NCBI GenBank assembly: GCA_025980465.1
Contig: JAICXJ010000025.1
Location: 1-44,590 of the forward strand
From: Frankiales bacterium
Lineage (GTDB): Bacteria > Actinomycetota > Actinomycetes > JAFAQI01
Reading direction: 5' to 3'
DNA length: 44,590 nucleotides
Positions 26,060-35,705 of this stretch are shown here, one piece after another. A model generated the notes under the pieces. The model was given only the letters and a program-made list of their open reading frames with translations, had not been told where the DNA came from and did no database searches. Both the position numbers and the translations under genes were made by a program. How positions within the stretch are numbered: the first letter of the stretch is position 1; every line of letters starts with the position of its first letter.

Positions 26060-27633
26060 GCCGCCCAGGATTCGTGTTGACGGTGGACGAGCGGACTCCG
26101 CCGCTGCTGATGCACTCGGGCGAGTCGTTCAAGCTGCAGGAGTTCCCGCTGGGCACCCGGGTCATCTACCCGCCGGAGTCGCTTCCCGGCGTCGTCGACA
26201 TCGACGAGACGATCGAGAACGCCTTGCTTCACCCGGTCGACAGTGAGCCGTTGCCGGCGTTGCTTCGAGCGGGCATGAAGCTCACGATCGCGTTTGACGA
26301 CCTGTCCCTGCCGTTGCCGCCGATGCGCAAGCCCGACATCCGGCAGCGGATCCTCGAGCACGTGCTCCAGCACGCCGCCGAAGCCGGTGTGGACGATGTC
26401 GAGCTGATCGTCGCCACGGCTCTGCATCGAAGGATGACCGCCGATGAGATCAAGGCCGCGGTCGGCGAGCGGGTGTTCCGATCGTTCTGGCCGGATCAGC
26501 TCTACAACTTCGATGCCGAGGACCGCGCCAACCTCGCTCACCTCGGCACAACTGATTCCGGCGAGGACGTCGAGATCTCGAAGCGGGCAGCCGAGTCGGA
26601 CCTGCTGATCTACGTCAACATCAACCTCGTCGCGATGGACGGCGGGTGGAAGTCGACGGCGGTCGGTCTAGCGTCGTACAACTCACTGCGCCATCACCAC
26701 AACGCACACACGATGGTGCACTCCCGGTCGTTCATGGATCCCCGTCACTCCGAGCTGCACTCGAGCGCATGGCGGATGGGCCGGATCATCAACGACCACG
26801 TCAAGGTGTTCCAGATCGAGACCACGTTGAACAACGACGCGTTCCCGTCGCAGTACGGCTTCCTCACCAAGCGCGAGTGGGAGTGGTCGCTGCGCGATCA
26901 GGCCTTGTTCCTCGGCGCCAAACGTGGCCTCGATCTGCTACCGACGAAGCAGCGGCGCCGGGTATTTCAATCGATCGAGGCGCCGTATCTGGTCACCGGA
27001 GTCAGTGCGGGTGCGGTCGAGCCGGTGCACGCGGAAACCCTCGAACGGGTCCACCGGCAGCAGTTGGTCGAGGTCGACGGGCAGACCGACGTCCTCGTGA
27101 TGGGGCTGCCCTATCTGTGCCCCTACAACGTGAACAGCGTGATGAACCCGATCCTCGCCGCCTGCCTCGGCCTCGGGTACTTCTTCAACATGTACCGGAA
27201 CAAGCCGCTGGTGCGTGAAGGCGGCGTGCTGATCCTCAACCACCCGGTGCCGTGGGAGTTCTCGACCCTTCACCACCCGTCGTACGTCGACTTCTTCGAC
27301 GAGGTCCTGTCCGAAAGCACCGACCCGAAGGTGATCGGACCGAAGTTCGAGCAGCAGTACGCGACGGATCCCTGGTACACGCACCTGTACCGGACCTCTC
27401 ACGCCTACCACGGGGTCCACCCCTTCTATATGTGGTACTGGTGCGCTCACGCGCTCGACCACGTCGGCGAGGTGATCTGGGTCGGTGGCGACCGCCGGGC
27501 GGTGGCGCGGATGGGGATGCGATCCGCCTCGACGTTCGCGGATGCCCTGGAGCTGGCCCGCGACACCGTCGGTGCCAGCCCCACGATCACGTACACCCAC
27601 AACCCGCCCCACCTCCTCGCGGAAGTGCGATGA
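26056..27633 (+). CDS. LarA/DUF2088-like protein, probable divergent nickel-pincer enzyme
   Basis: A 525-residue protein with the LarA N-terminal pattern: AFDDLSLPLPPMRKPDIR (residue 79 on) and LIVATALHRRMTADEI, where His124 matches the ATGTHR-type catalytic His. DGGWKSTAVGLASYNSLRHHH has Lys199 at the position of the LarA cofactor lysine. LarA uses a nickel pincer nucleotide to racemise lactate. Compared from memory, the segment holding the second catalytic His (usually PHxxAGFSGG) is shortened to NINLVAMDGG and lacks it. The C-terminal 300 residues include YLCPYNVNSVMNP and HPFYMWYWCAHALDHVGEVIW. GTG overlaps the previous stop by 4 nt. The reaction is unknown. Confidence 0.8.
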   Translation: MSRPGFVLTVDERTPPLLMHSGESFKLQEFPLGTRVIYPPESLPGVVDIDETIENALLHPVDSEPLPALLRAGMKLTIAFDDLSLPLPPMRKPDIRQRILEHVLQHAAEAGVDDVELIVATALHRRMTADEIKAAVGERVFRSFWPDQLYNFDAEDRANLAHLGTTDSGEDVEISKRAAESDLLIYVNINLVAMDGGWKSTAVGLASYNSLRHHHNAHTMVHSRSFMDPRHSELHSSAWRMGRIINDHVKVFQIETTLNNDAFPSQYGFLTKREWEWSLRDQALFLGAKRGLDLLPTKQRRRVFQSIEAPYLVTGVSAGAVEPVHAETLERVHRQQLVEVDGQTDVLVMGLPYLCPYNVNSVMNPILAACLGLGYFFNMYRNKPLVREGGVLILNHPVPWEFSTLHHPSYVDFFDEVLSESTDPKVIGPKFEQQYATDPWYTHLYRTSHAYHGVHPFYMWYWCAHALDHVGEVIWVGGDRRAVARMGMRSASTFADALELARDTVGASPTITYTHNPPHLLAEVR

Positions 27634-28553
27634 AGCCGTCGGTCAGGGTGTCGGTGCCGTCCGACATCCGGCAGGTCGCGCGGGGCTGGCGGTGGGGCCA
27701 TCGGCCACTGCCACCGCACTCTGCGGAGCCCCATCACTCGTTCGCCGAACCTCGTGAGTTCCCCACCGAGTGGGCGCGCTCACGCGCTGCCCGCGTCGCA
27801 CGTGAGGCGATTCTTCGCGGCGGGCTCACGCCCCTGGTGCATCGAGAAACGTCGATGCGGATCGAGGGACGCGACATCTTCGACACCCTCGACGGGCCGG
27901 TCGTGATCGTCGCCAACCACACCTCTCACCTCGACACCGCCCTGCTACTCACCACGTTGCCGACGAGGTGGCGGCGCAAAGTGACTGTCGGTGCTGCCGC
28001 CGACTACTTCTTCGACGCCTGGTGGCGCGCAATCGGGTCAGCCCTGGTCTTCGCTACGTTCCCGATCGAACGCCACGGTCAGGGGTTGTCCGACACTCCG
28101 ACCAAACTGATCGAGGACGGCTGGTCGATCGTGATGTTCCCGGAGGGGACCCGCTCGCCCGACGGCTGGACCCGACGGTTTCGGCCGGGCGCAGCTGCAT
28201 TGGCCCGGGCCCACAACATCCCGATCGTTCCGGTCGCGATCCGCGGCTCCTTCGCCGCGATGCCGCGCGGTCGTTCCTGGCCAAAGCCGGGCCGGCCGGC
28301 GGTCCACGTCCGCTACGGGGCGCCGCTGTATCCACGCGACGACGAGAACACCCTGGCCCTGAACGCGCGCATGTCGGCGGCGATCGCCGCTCTGCTCGAC
28401 GAGGACACATCCGACTGGTACGCCGCCCGCCGGCGCGCGCACCACGAAGTGACGCCGGGCGCCGAAGGCCCGCCGGCCGCGAACTGGCGGCGCGTCTGGG
28501 CAGCCACCGCCGGTCCTGAGGCGCAGCGGTCACGACCGAAAGCCTGGCGCTAA
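27630..28553 (+). CDS. 1-acyl-sn-glycerol-3-phosphate acyltransferase-like protein (PlsC family)
   Basis: A 307-residue acyltransferase. The catalytic NHTSHLD (H97-D102) and FPEGTRSPDGW (about 170-180) motifs are intact, and VPVAIRGSFAAMPRG follows as motif IV. The enzyme transfers an acyl chain from CoA or ACP to an alcohol group, usually lysophosphatidate. About 60 N-terminal and 55 C-terminal residues outside the core are poorly conserved in my experience. ATG overlaps the LarA-like stop by 4 nt (ATGA). It is the fourth gene of the block; with the acyl reductase it suggests a non-standard lipid made from acyl chains. Confidence 0.9.
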   Translation: MKPSVRVSVPSDIRQVARGWRWGHRPLPPHSAEPHHSFAEPREFPTEWARSRAARVAREAILRGGLTPLVHRETSMRIEGRDIFDTLDGPVVIVANHTSHLDTALLLTTLPTRWRRKVTVGAAADYFFDAWWRAIGSALVFATFPIERHGQGLSDTPTKLIEDGWSIVMFPEGTRSPDGWTRRFRPGAAALARAHNIPIVPVAIRGSFAAMPRGRSWPKPGRPAVHVRYGAPLYPRDDENTLALNARMSAAIAALLDEDTSDWYAARRRAHHEVTPGAEGPPAANWRRVWAATAGPEAQRSRPKAWR

Positions 28554-28575
28554 CCGGAGTCCAGCGGAGGCCGCC

Positions 28576-29238
28576 ATGATCGCCGCGCCGGTCGTTGTGG
28601 AGCGTGTAGCGACCGGGCGCGGCGAGCTGGCGCTCCGGCAGCTGGGCGAGGACTTCGAGGTGATCAGCAACGGGGTGTTCTTGATGGACACCCGTAACGG
28701 CGAGTCGGAGCGCTTGCTCGTCGCTGCCGCGTTAGCCGCACATCCCCGACCGCGGCGGCTACTGATCGGTGGGCTCGGCGTCGGCTTCTCGGTGTCGGCC
28801 GCGCTGGCCGACGAGCACGTGGAGCGGGTGGTCGTCGTCGAGATCGCGGCCGAGATCGTGCGCTGGAACCGGACCCACTTTGCCGGGCTCAACGACCACG
28901 CCCTCGACGACGCGCGAGTGGAGGTCGTCACCGGCGACCTGCTCGACTACCTCCGCGCGACGGATCGGTCGTACGACGTGATCTGCCTCGACATCGACAA
29001 TGGACCTGACTGGACCGTCACCGACCGAAACCGCGGGCTGTACGACGACGCGGGCACGGCGCTCGTGGCGTCGCGGCTCCGATCACCCGGCGTGCTGTCG
29101 GTGTGGAGCGCCGACCGATCCCCGTCGTACGAGTCGACCCTCGCCCGGACCTTCGACCAGGTCGAGGCCATCGACGTCCCGGTCCCGCGCGGTGACCCCG
29201 ACATTGTGTACATCGGCTACCGCGGTGTACGACGGTGA
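28576..29238 (+). CDS. Spermidine-synthase-like Rossmann protein
   Basis: The 220-residue protein has the SpeE-like methyltransferase fold: LLIGGLGVGFSVSAALA (glycine-rich loop), VVVVEIAAEIVRWNRTHF (acidic residue after strand 2) and YDVICLDIDNGPDW. The N-terminal tetramerisation domain of true spermidine synthases is absent. The active-site Asp region differs in the details I can recall, so polyamine synthesis is doubtful. It may act as a methyl- or aminopropyl-transferase of other type. ATG has GGAGG five bases upstream. It starts 22 nt after the acyltransferase and ends 1 nt before the aldehyde dehydrogenase. Confidence 0.85.
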   Translation: MIAAPVVVERVATGRGELALRQLGEDFEVISNGVFLMDTRNGESERLLVAAALAAHPRPRRLLIGGLGVGFSVSAALADEHVERVVVVEIAAEIVRWNRTHFAGLNDHALDDARVEVVTGDLLDYLRATDRSYDVICLDIDNGPDWTVTDRNRGLYDDAGTALVASRLRSPGVLSVWSADRSPSYESTLARTFDQVEAIDVPVPRGDPDIVYIGYRGVRR

Positions 29239-29239
29239 G

Positions 29240-30712
29240 ATGGCAATCGTTACTGCAGCAGATGAGAAGCGCGTCATCGACACCGCCCCCAAGCAGCTGT
29301 TCATCGGCGGACAGTGGCGCGAGAGTTCCAGTGGAGCGACGCTCGACATCGAGGATCCTTCCACCGAGGACTCGCTCTGCTCGGTCGCGGACGGCACGCC
29401 GGCCGACGCCGTGGCGGCACTAGACGCGGCGTGCGACGCCGCCGAGGACTGGGCAGCCACCCCGCCCCGCGACCGAAGCGAGATCCTTCGGCGGAGCTTC
29501 GAGCTGATGAACGAGCGCGCCGACGATCTGGCCCTGCTGATGACCCTCGAGATGGGTAAGCCGCTGTCGGAGTCACGTGCCGAGATCGTCTACGCCGCGG
29601 AGTTCATCCGATGGTTCTCCGAGCAGGCGGTGCGGATCGACGGCCGGTTCTCGATGAACCCCAACGGCTCCGGCCGGTTGCTCACGATGAAGCAGCCGAT
29701 CGGCCCGTGCCTGCTCATCACGCCGTGGAACTTCCCCACCGCGATGGGGACCCGAAAGATCGGCCCCGCCGTCGCCGCCGGATGCACGATGGTCGTCAAG
29801 CCGGCGCAGCAGACCCCGCTGTCGATGTTCGCGCTTGCCCAGATCATGACCGAGGCGGGACTGCCGGGCGGTGTGCTCAACGTCATCACCTCCCGCAAGG
29901 CGGGGGCGGTGACCGAGCCGTTGTTCGACGACCCGCGGTTGCGCAAGATGTCGTTCACCGGATCGACACCGATCGGCAAGAAGCTGATGGAGCAAGCTTC
30001 CAAGCGACTGATCAAGTGCTCGATGGAACTCGGCGGCAACGCGCCGTTCCTGGTCTTCGACGACGCAGATCTCGATGCTGCCGTCGAGCAGGCGGTCATC
30101 GCAAAGATGCGCAACATCGGAGAGTCGTGCGTCGCCGCCAACCGATTCCACGTCCATGAATCCGTCGCCGACGAGTTCGCCGCGCGACTGACAGCCAAGC
30201 TCACCGAGATGCCGGTCGGTCGCGGCACCGATGACGGGGTGCAGGTCGGTCCACTCATCGACGGCAGCCAGCGGGACAAGGTCGCCGGGCTCGTCGAGGA
30301 CGCGGTCGGCAAGGGCGCCAAGGTGATGACCGGCGGCGACCGGGTGGGCGACAAGGGCTACTTCTACGCGCCCACCGTGCTGTCCGACATCTCTCCCGAC
30401 GCCGAACTGCTGCGTGAGGAGATCTTCGGGCCGGTTGCTCCGGTCGCCACCTTCGCTGACGAGGCCGACGCGATCGCGGCCGCGAACTCCACCGAGTTCG
30501 GGCTCGTTGCCTATGTCTTCACCCGCGACATCAAGCGCGCCTTCCGGGTCACCGAAGCCCTCGACGTCGGCATGCTCGGTCTCAACCGCGGTCTGGTCTC
30601 CAACGCCGCCGCACCATTCGGAGGTGTCAAGGAATCCGGCTTCGGCCGGGAAGGTGGCCCGGAGGGCATCGAGGAGTACCTGTCCACCAAGTACGTCGCG
30701 CTCGACCTGTAG
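29240..30712 (+). CDS. NAD(P)-dependent aldehyde dehydrogenase, succinate-semialdehyde type
   Basis: A 490-residue aldehyde dehydrogenase. LITPWNFPTAMGTRKIGPAVAAGC holds the conserved Asn, SMELGGNAPFLVFDDADLD the general-base Glu, and GESCVAANRFHVHE the nucleophilic Cys. LREEIFGPVAPV and the end segment GFGREGGPEGIEEYLSTKYV match succinate-semialdehyde dehydrogenases. It follows the spermidine-synthase-like gene by one base, so a role in polyamine/GABA breakdown is possible. As the end of the lipid block, oxidation of an aldehyde made there is equally possible. ATG 29240 gives the start MAIVTAADEKRV. Confidence 0.92.
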   Translation: MAIVTAADEKRVIDTAPKQLFIGGQWRESSSGATLDIEDPSTEDSLCSVADGTPADAVAALDAACDAAEDWAATPPRDRSEILRRSFELMNERADDLALLMTLEMGKPLSESRAEIVYAAEFIRWFSEQAVRIDGRFSMNPNGSGRLLTMKQPIGPCLLITPWNFPTAMGTRKIGPAVAAGCTMVVKPAQQTPLSMFALAQIMTEAGLPGGVLNVITSRKAGAVTEPLFDDPRLRKMSFTGSTPIGKKLMEQASKRLIKCSMELGGNAPFLVFDDADLDAAVEQAVIAKMRNIGESCVAANRFHVHESVADEFAARLTAKLTEMPVGRGTDDGVQVGPLIDGSQRDKVAGLVEDAVGKGAKVMTGGDRVGDKGYFYAPTVLSDISPDAELLREEIFGPVAPVATFADEADAIAAANSTEFGLVAYVFTRDIKRAFRVTEALDVGMLGLNRGLVSNAAAPFGGVKESGFGREGGPEGIEEYLSTKYVALDL

Positions 30713-30767
30713 CCGTCGATGACAGTTGCCGATGCCGGCACCGTCACGGTTGCCGGACGCGCGCGGT

Positions 30768-30970
30768 GTGGACAAGCTTCGAGGTGTCACACAGATCGCG
30801 GCCGAGCTCGGCGCAACCCCGATCCAGGTCGCACTGGCCTGGTTACTCGCACGTTCGGCGGTGATCGTGCCGATCCCGGGAACAAGTCAGGTCAGCCATT
30901 CGAGGAGAATCTCGACGCGGCGCAGATCCGGCTCGACGCAGGCCATCTCGCCCGCCTCGAGGCTGACTGA
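30768..30970 (+). pseudogene. C-terminal remnant of an aldo/keto reductase with a frameshift
   Basis: One frame reads [44 protein letters not shown], a classic aldo/keto reductase C-terminal segment. At about 30899 it becomes nonsense. The next frame continues [23 protein letters not shown] then stop, exactly the expected end of the family. A single missing base in CATTCGAG explains the switch. The N-terminal three quarters of the gene, including the catalytic tetrad, are absent. This is a dead remnant between the aldehyde dehydrogenase and sigA. Confidence 0.85.
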
Positions 30971-31032
30971 CGCGACCGCGAACACGCCAAGATCACCTGG
31001 CGGTTGGCCCCCGGCCAGGCTGGAAACCGGGC

Positions 31033-31038
31033 TACTCT
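31033..31038 (+). promoter_or_regulatory. Possible -10 box of sigA
   Basis: TACTCT stands 34 bases before GTG 31073. A transcript start near 31045 would leave a 28-base leader that holds GGGAGAGG (31057-31064) as ribosome binding site. No convincing -35 box is seen. Confidence 0.35.
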
Positions 31039-31072
31039 TGCCGGTGTCCGCAGCACGGGAGAGGCCGTCTTC

Positions 31073-32254
31073 GTGAGTAGTGCACGTCAGGCAGCCGCCG
31101 ATCCGGCCAAGACGCCGGCGAAAGCGCCCGCCGCCCCACGCAAGAGCCGCAAGACTGCCATCGCCGCCGTCCCCGGCGACGAAGAGCCGGCCGCTGAGGC
31201 TCCCACCGCCGCACCGGCCGAGGAAGAGGCGGGCAACCTTCCCCCGATCGACGCCGAGACCGAACCCACCGAAGGCGAGCTCGCCGAGGAAGAGGAAGAC
31301 CTCGAACTCGTCGCCGAGGAAGACAACTCCGGTCCCTCCACCGACCTGGTCCGTGCATATCTCAAGGAGATCGGTCGCGTTGCGCTGCTCAATGCCGAGC
31401 AGGAGGTCGAGCTCGCGAAGCGGATCGAGGCGGGACTGTTCGCGGCCGAGAAGATCCGCCAGTGCGACTCCGGCGACATCAAGGTCAACAAGGCACTGCT
31501 CAAGGACTACGACTGGCTGATCGCAGACGGACAGCGCGCCAAGGATCATCTGCTGGAAGCCAACCTCCGGCTCGTCGTGTCGGTGGCCAAGCGATACACC
31601 GGCCGCGGGATGGCGTTTCTCGACCTGATCCAGGAAGGCAACCTCGGCCTGATCCGGGCGGTCGAGAAGTTCGACTACACCAAGGGCTACAAGTTCTCGA
31701 CGTACGCGACGTGGTGGATCCGGCAGGCGATCACCCGCGCGATGGCCGACCAAGCACGCACCATCCGGATCCCGGTGCACATGGTCGAGCAGATCAACAA
31801 GCTCACCCGGGTGCAGCGGCAGATGCTGCAGGACCTCGGTAGGGAGCCGACCGCCGACGAGCTCGCCAAAGAACTCGACATGACCCCCGACAAGGTCGTC
31901 GAGATCCAGGGCTACGCCCGCGAGCCGGTCAGCCTCGAGCAAAACGTCGGCGATGAGGGTGACAGCCAGCTCGGTGACTTCATCGAGGATGCCGACGCTC
32001 CGATCGCGGCAGAGGTGGTGTCCTTCGGGCTGCTGCAGCGCGAGCTCGACAGCGTTCTGAAGACGTTGCCGGAGCGCGAGGCGGCGGTCGTCGCACTGCG
32101 GTTCGGCCTCACCGATGGCCAGCCCCGCACCCTCGACGAGATCGGCCGCGAGTTCGGGCTGACCCGCGAGCGGATCCGCCAGATCGAAGCGAAGACGCTG
32201 TCGAAGCTGCGCCACCCCAGCCGGTCCCAGAAGCTGCGCGACTACCTCGAGTAA
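31073..32254 (+). CDS. sigA: Principal RNA polymerase sigma factor (RpoD/HrdB type)
   Basis: A 393-residue sigma-70 protein. The Ala/Pro/Glu-rich N-terminus (1-85) is low complexity. Region 1.2 begins [18 protein letters not shown], and region 2 has [25 protein letters not shown] and [21 protein letters not shown] for -10 recognition. Region 4.2 is [22 protein letters not shown] for -35 recognition, and the end [11 protein letters not shown] is that of group 1 factors. It directs housekeeping transcription. GTG 31073 is chosen because GGGAGAGG lies eight bases upstream. It is convergent with the TauE-like gene after a 15-nt gap. A second factor lies 2 kb downstream. Confidence 0.94.
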   Translation: MSSARQAAADPAKTPAKAPAAPRKSRKTAIAAVPGDEEPAAEAPTAAPAEEEAGNLPPIDAETEPTEGELAEEEEDLELVAEEDNSGPSTDLVRAYLKEIGRVALLNAEQEVELAKRIEAGLFAAEKIRQCDSGDIKVNKALLKDYDWLIADGQRAKDHLLEANLRLVVSVAKRYTGRGMAFLDLIQEGNLGLIRAVEKFDYTKGYKFSTYATWWIRQAITRAMADQARTIRIPVHMVEQINKLTRVQRQMLQDLGREPTADELAKELDMTPDKVVEIQGYAREPVSLEQNVGDEGDSQLGDFIEDADAPIAAEVVSFGLLQRELDSVLKTLPEREAAVVALRFGLTDGQPRTLDEIGREFGLTRERIRQIEAKTLSKLRHPSRSQKLRDYLE

Positions 32255-32269
32255 TCGAAGGTCCGGCAG

Positions 32270-33019
32270 TCAGACCAGCAGCATGATCGCGCCTACCGTG
32301 CCGATCACGGCAATCGTGGCGCGAAGGATGTTCGGCGGCATCCGCCGGCCGACGCTGGCGCCGATCTGGCCCCCGATCGTTGACCCGACGAACAGCAGCC
32401 CTGCGATGTCCCAGTTGATCGTCGTCGTGATGATGAAGAACAGCGCGCCGACCGCGTTGATGGCCGCGGCGACGACATTCTTCGCCGCATTCAGTCGCTG
32501 CAGGTCATCGTCTAGCAAGCTGCCGAACAACGCGAGCAGCATCACGCCTTGGGCCGCACCGAAGTAGCCGCCATAAATCGAGACCAGAAAGGTGCCCGAC
32601 TGCAATGCCGGACCGGGATGCTCCGACTTGCGGCCGGCAGCGGCCCGACGGCGGGCGATCGCCGGCTGGACCAGGACCAGTACGACGGCGAGCAGGATCA
32701 ACGCCGGCACGATCCTGCGAAACGCCGAATGTGGCAGCGCCAGCAGCAGCGTCGCGCCGATACACGTGCCGACGACCAGCACCGGCACCAGGACGAGGAT
32801 TCGTCGGGTCTGGCCCTGAAGCTCGCGCCGGTACCCGACCGCACCACTCACCGAGCCGCTGATCAGCCCCACCGTGTTGGACACGTTGGCGAGGACGGCG
32901 GGATAGCCCAATGCCAGCAAAGTCGGGAAGGTGACGAGCGTCCCGGAGCCGACGATCGTGTTGACGCATCCGGCGAAGACCCCGACCGCGGCGATGATCA
33001 ACGCATGCGACGCGGTCAC
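32270..33019 (-). CDS. TauE/SafE family membrane permease
   Basis: A 249-residue membrane protein with about eight spans and two copies of the family repeat. GCVNTIVGSGTLVTFPTLLALG lies in the first half and YGGYFGAAQGVMLLALFGSLL in the second. Members export sulfite, sulfoacetate or other organic anions, or act as anion importers; the substrate is unknown. GTG 33019 is chosen because longer forms run into the divergent thioesterase promoter. No ribosome binding site is present, but TAGGCT lies eight bases upstream on the minus strand. Confidence 0.9.
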   Translation of the reverse strand: MTASHALIIAAVGVFAGCVNTIVGSGTLVTFPTLLALGYPAVLANVSNTVGLISGSVSGAVGYRRELQGQTRRILVLVPVLVVGTCIGATLLLALPHSAFRRIVPALILLAVVLVLVQPAIARRRAAAGRKSEHPGPALQSGTFLVSIYGGYFGAAQGVMLLALFGSLLDDDLQRLNAAKNVVAAAINAVGALFFIITTTINWDIAGLLFVGSTIGGQIGASVGRRMPPNILRATIAVIGTVGAIMLLV

Positions 33020-33027
33020 GCGGCCAA

Positions 33028-33033
33028 AGCCTA
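33028..33033 (-). promoter_or_regulatory. -10 box of the TauE-like gene, probably leaderless
   Basis: TAGGCT on the minus strand ends eight bases before GTG 33019, with no ribosome binding site between. Confidence 0.45.
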
Positions 33034-33064
33034 GGGGGCGGGTAACCGCGGGTAGCAGCGCCGC

Positions 33065-33070
33065 TAGTGT
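33065..33070 (+). promoter_or_regulatory. -10 box of the thioesterase gene, probably leaderless
   Basis: TAGTGT lies eight bases before GTG 33079. Together with the box at 33028-33033 it makes a compact divergent promoter of about 60 bp. Confidence 0.45.
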
Positions 33071-33078
33071 CCGGAGTC

Positions 33079-33882
33079 GTGACGGACGCGCTCTACACGC
33101 CCGCCGGTGACGGATCGACCTACCACTGCGGACCACTGACCGTCGGGCCATGGGGCGCCGACCTGCAGCACGGTGGGCCGCCGTCGGCGCTGCTCGTTCG
33201 CGAATTCGAGCGACTACCCGGTGCCTGGCCGTTCACCGTCGTACGCCACACCGTCGAGATTCTCGGGCCGGTACCGGTCGTTGACGTCACGGTCGAGGCC
33301 CGGGTGGTGCGCTCCGGCCGCAGCGTCGAGATGGTCGAGGGCGAGCTGACGGCCGGTGGCCGGGTGGCGCTTCGCGCCCGGGCCTGGCGGATCCGCCGGT
33401 CAGATCTCGACCTGCCGGGGGACGCGGTTGGGAGTGAACCGCCACCGCCGATGCCGGCCGCGGACACCGAGCTCCCCGACAGCTGGACCGCGCCGCTGCT
33501 CACCGCGTTCCAGATGCGCTTCGTCCGCGGCGCCTGGCGGGAGCCGGGACCGGCAACGGTGTGGGCGAGGCTGCGCGTGGCGCTGGTCGCCGGAGAGGAG
33601 CCGAGCCCGCTCCAGCGGCTGATCGTCCTCGCGGACAGCGGCAACGGGATCTCGAACGCGCTCCCGCCGAGCCGATTCGTGTTCATCAACCCCGAGCTGA
33701 CCGTCCATCTCAGCCGCTATCCACAGGGCGAGTGGATGTGCCTCGACGCCACAACGGTTGCTGACCCGGGTGGCTTCGGCCTCGCCTATTCCCAGCTGTA
33801 CGACGAGCACGGCCTGGTCGGGCGGGGCGCTCAGGCGCTTTTCCTCGGCCCACGCGATCTCCGTGCCGGTTCGAGCGAGTAA
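33079..33882 (+). CDS. TesB-like double-hotdog thioesterase
   Basis: A 267-residue acyl-CoA thioesterase-like protein of the double hotdog type. It has GADLQHGGPPSALLVREFERLPG in the first hotdog, where the His-Gly-Gly-Pro helix start is characteristic. The second hotdog is shown by ADSGNGISNALPPSRFVFINPELTVHLSRYPQGEWMCLDA. It would hydrolyse acyl-CoA; chain length is unknown. GTG 33079 is chosen over GTG 33067 because the latter sits inside the -10 box. Divergent from the TauE-like gene with only 59 bp between the start codons. Confidence 0.87.
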   Translation: MTDALYTPAGDGSTYHCGPLTVGPWGADLQHGGPPSALLVREFERLPGAWPFTVVRHTVEILGPVPVVDVTVEARVVRSGRSVEMVEGELTAGGRVALRARAWRIRRSDLDLPGDAVGSEPPPPMPAADTELPDSWTAPLLTAFQMRFVRGAWREPGPATVWARLRVALVAGEEPSPLQRLIVLADSGNGISNALPPSRFVFINPELTVHLSRYPQGEWMCLDATTVADPGGFGLAYSQLYDEHGLVGRGAQALFLGPRDLRAGSSE

Positions 33883-34113
33883 TCACTCGCCCGGCGTGAT
33901 TCGGCGGGCGGCCCGGCGGGTAGGGCTCGGCGATGCCGAGAGTGAGCAATGTCACGGCGTCGGCGGCGCCTCGACTTCGGCCACGCGGGGCCCCGCAGCG
34001 ACATATCGCCCAGCCGGACCACGCTGGGCCGCAGAATTTGCTCTCAGCCGGCCTGTCGGGCGGATTCAGAAGTGACATTTACTCGCCAGTACGGCATCAT
34101 GAACGGTCGCGCC
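33883..34113. other. Non-coding stretch upstream of the second sigma factor
   Basis: The stretch from the thioesterase stop to the sigma-factor promoter shows no frame with coding bias. AATCAC (33881-33886) and GTGATT (33896-33901) form a six-base stem with no T-run, at best a weak terminator. The total gap to the sigB start is 411 bp. Confidence 0.5.
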
Positions 34114-34142
34114 GGGAACAACTGACGGCGCTGTGCGCGTTG
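34114..34142 (+). promoter_or_regulatory. Candidate ECF-sigma promoter of the second sigma factor
   Basis: GGGAAC (34114-34119), an 18-bp spacer and CGTTG (34138-34142) match the stress-sigma consensus of SigE/SigH/SigR type (GGGAAC, 16-20 bp, GTT). In M. tuberculosis sigB is driven by such factors. The resulting leader would be about 145 nt. Confidence 0.55.
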
Positions 34143-34293
34143 CACCGTTTGGACACGCCCATATGGACCCGGTCCCGGTAGGACAAGCACCGAGCAGCAC
34201 GGGAACCGGCGGCACGATCCAGACGACGGAGCACAGCGAAGCACACCGATAGGCGACGTACCAACCGAGACGAACTGAGGACTCAAGCACGCC

Positions 34294-35490
<1,197 letters not shown>

Positions 35491-35523
35491 TCCCCCCAGC
35501 TGTTACCGCTCGATGACGCGATG

Positions 35524-35557
35524 ACGGTGCCCTCCCGGATCGGGAGGGCACCGTTTT
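35524..35557 (+). terminator. Rho-independent terminator after sigB
   Basis: A perfect 14-bp stem (ACGGTGCCCTCCCG at 35524-35537 and its complement at 35541-35554) with a three-base loop is followed by TTT, 33 bp behind the sigB stop codon. It is the clearest intrinsic terminator in the window. Confidence 0.9.
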
Positions 35558-35705
35558 GCAGCGGCAGCAATCCGGGGCAACCGCCCCCGGTGGTTGCAGC
35601 GTCGTACACAGGGGTAACACTGTCCTCAACCGGTTCTGGGTTCCCCACCGTGCCGACGCTCGTCCCTCCCCTGAACGCCGCTGGCACCGTCCCAAAGGAG
35701 AGCGC

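Noticed and set aside
33881-33901. Intrinsic terminator behind the thioesterase gene.
   Set aside because: The stem is only six base pairs with no T-run, so it is too weak to call.
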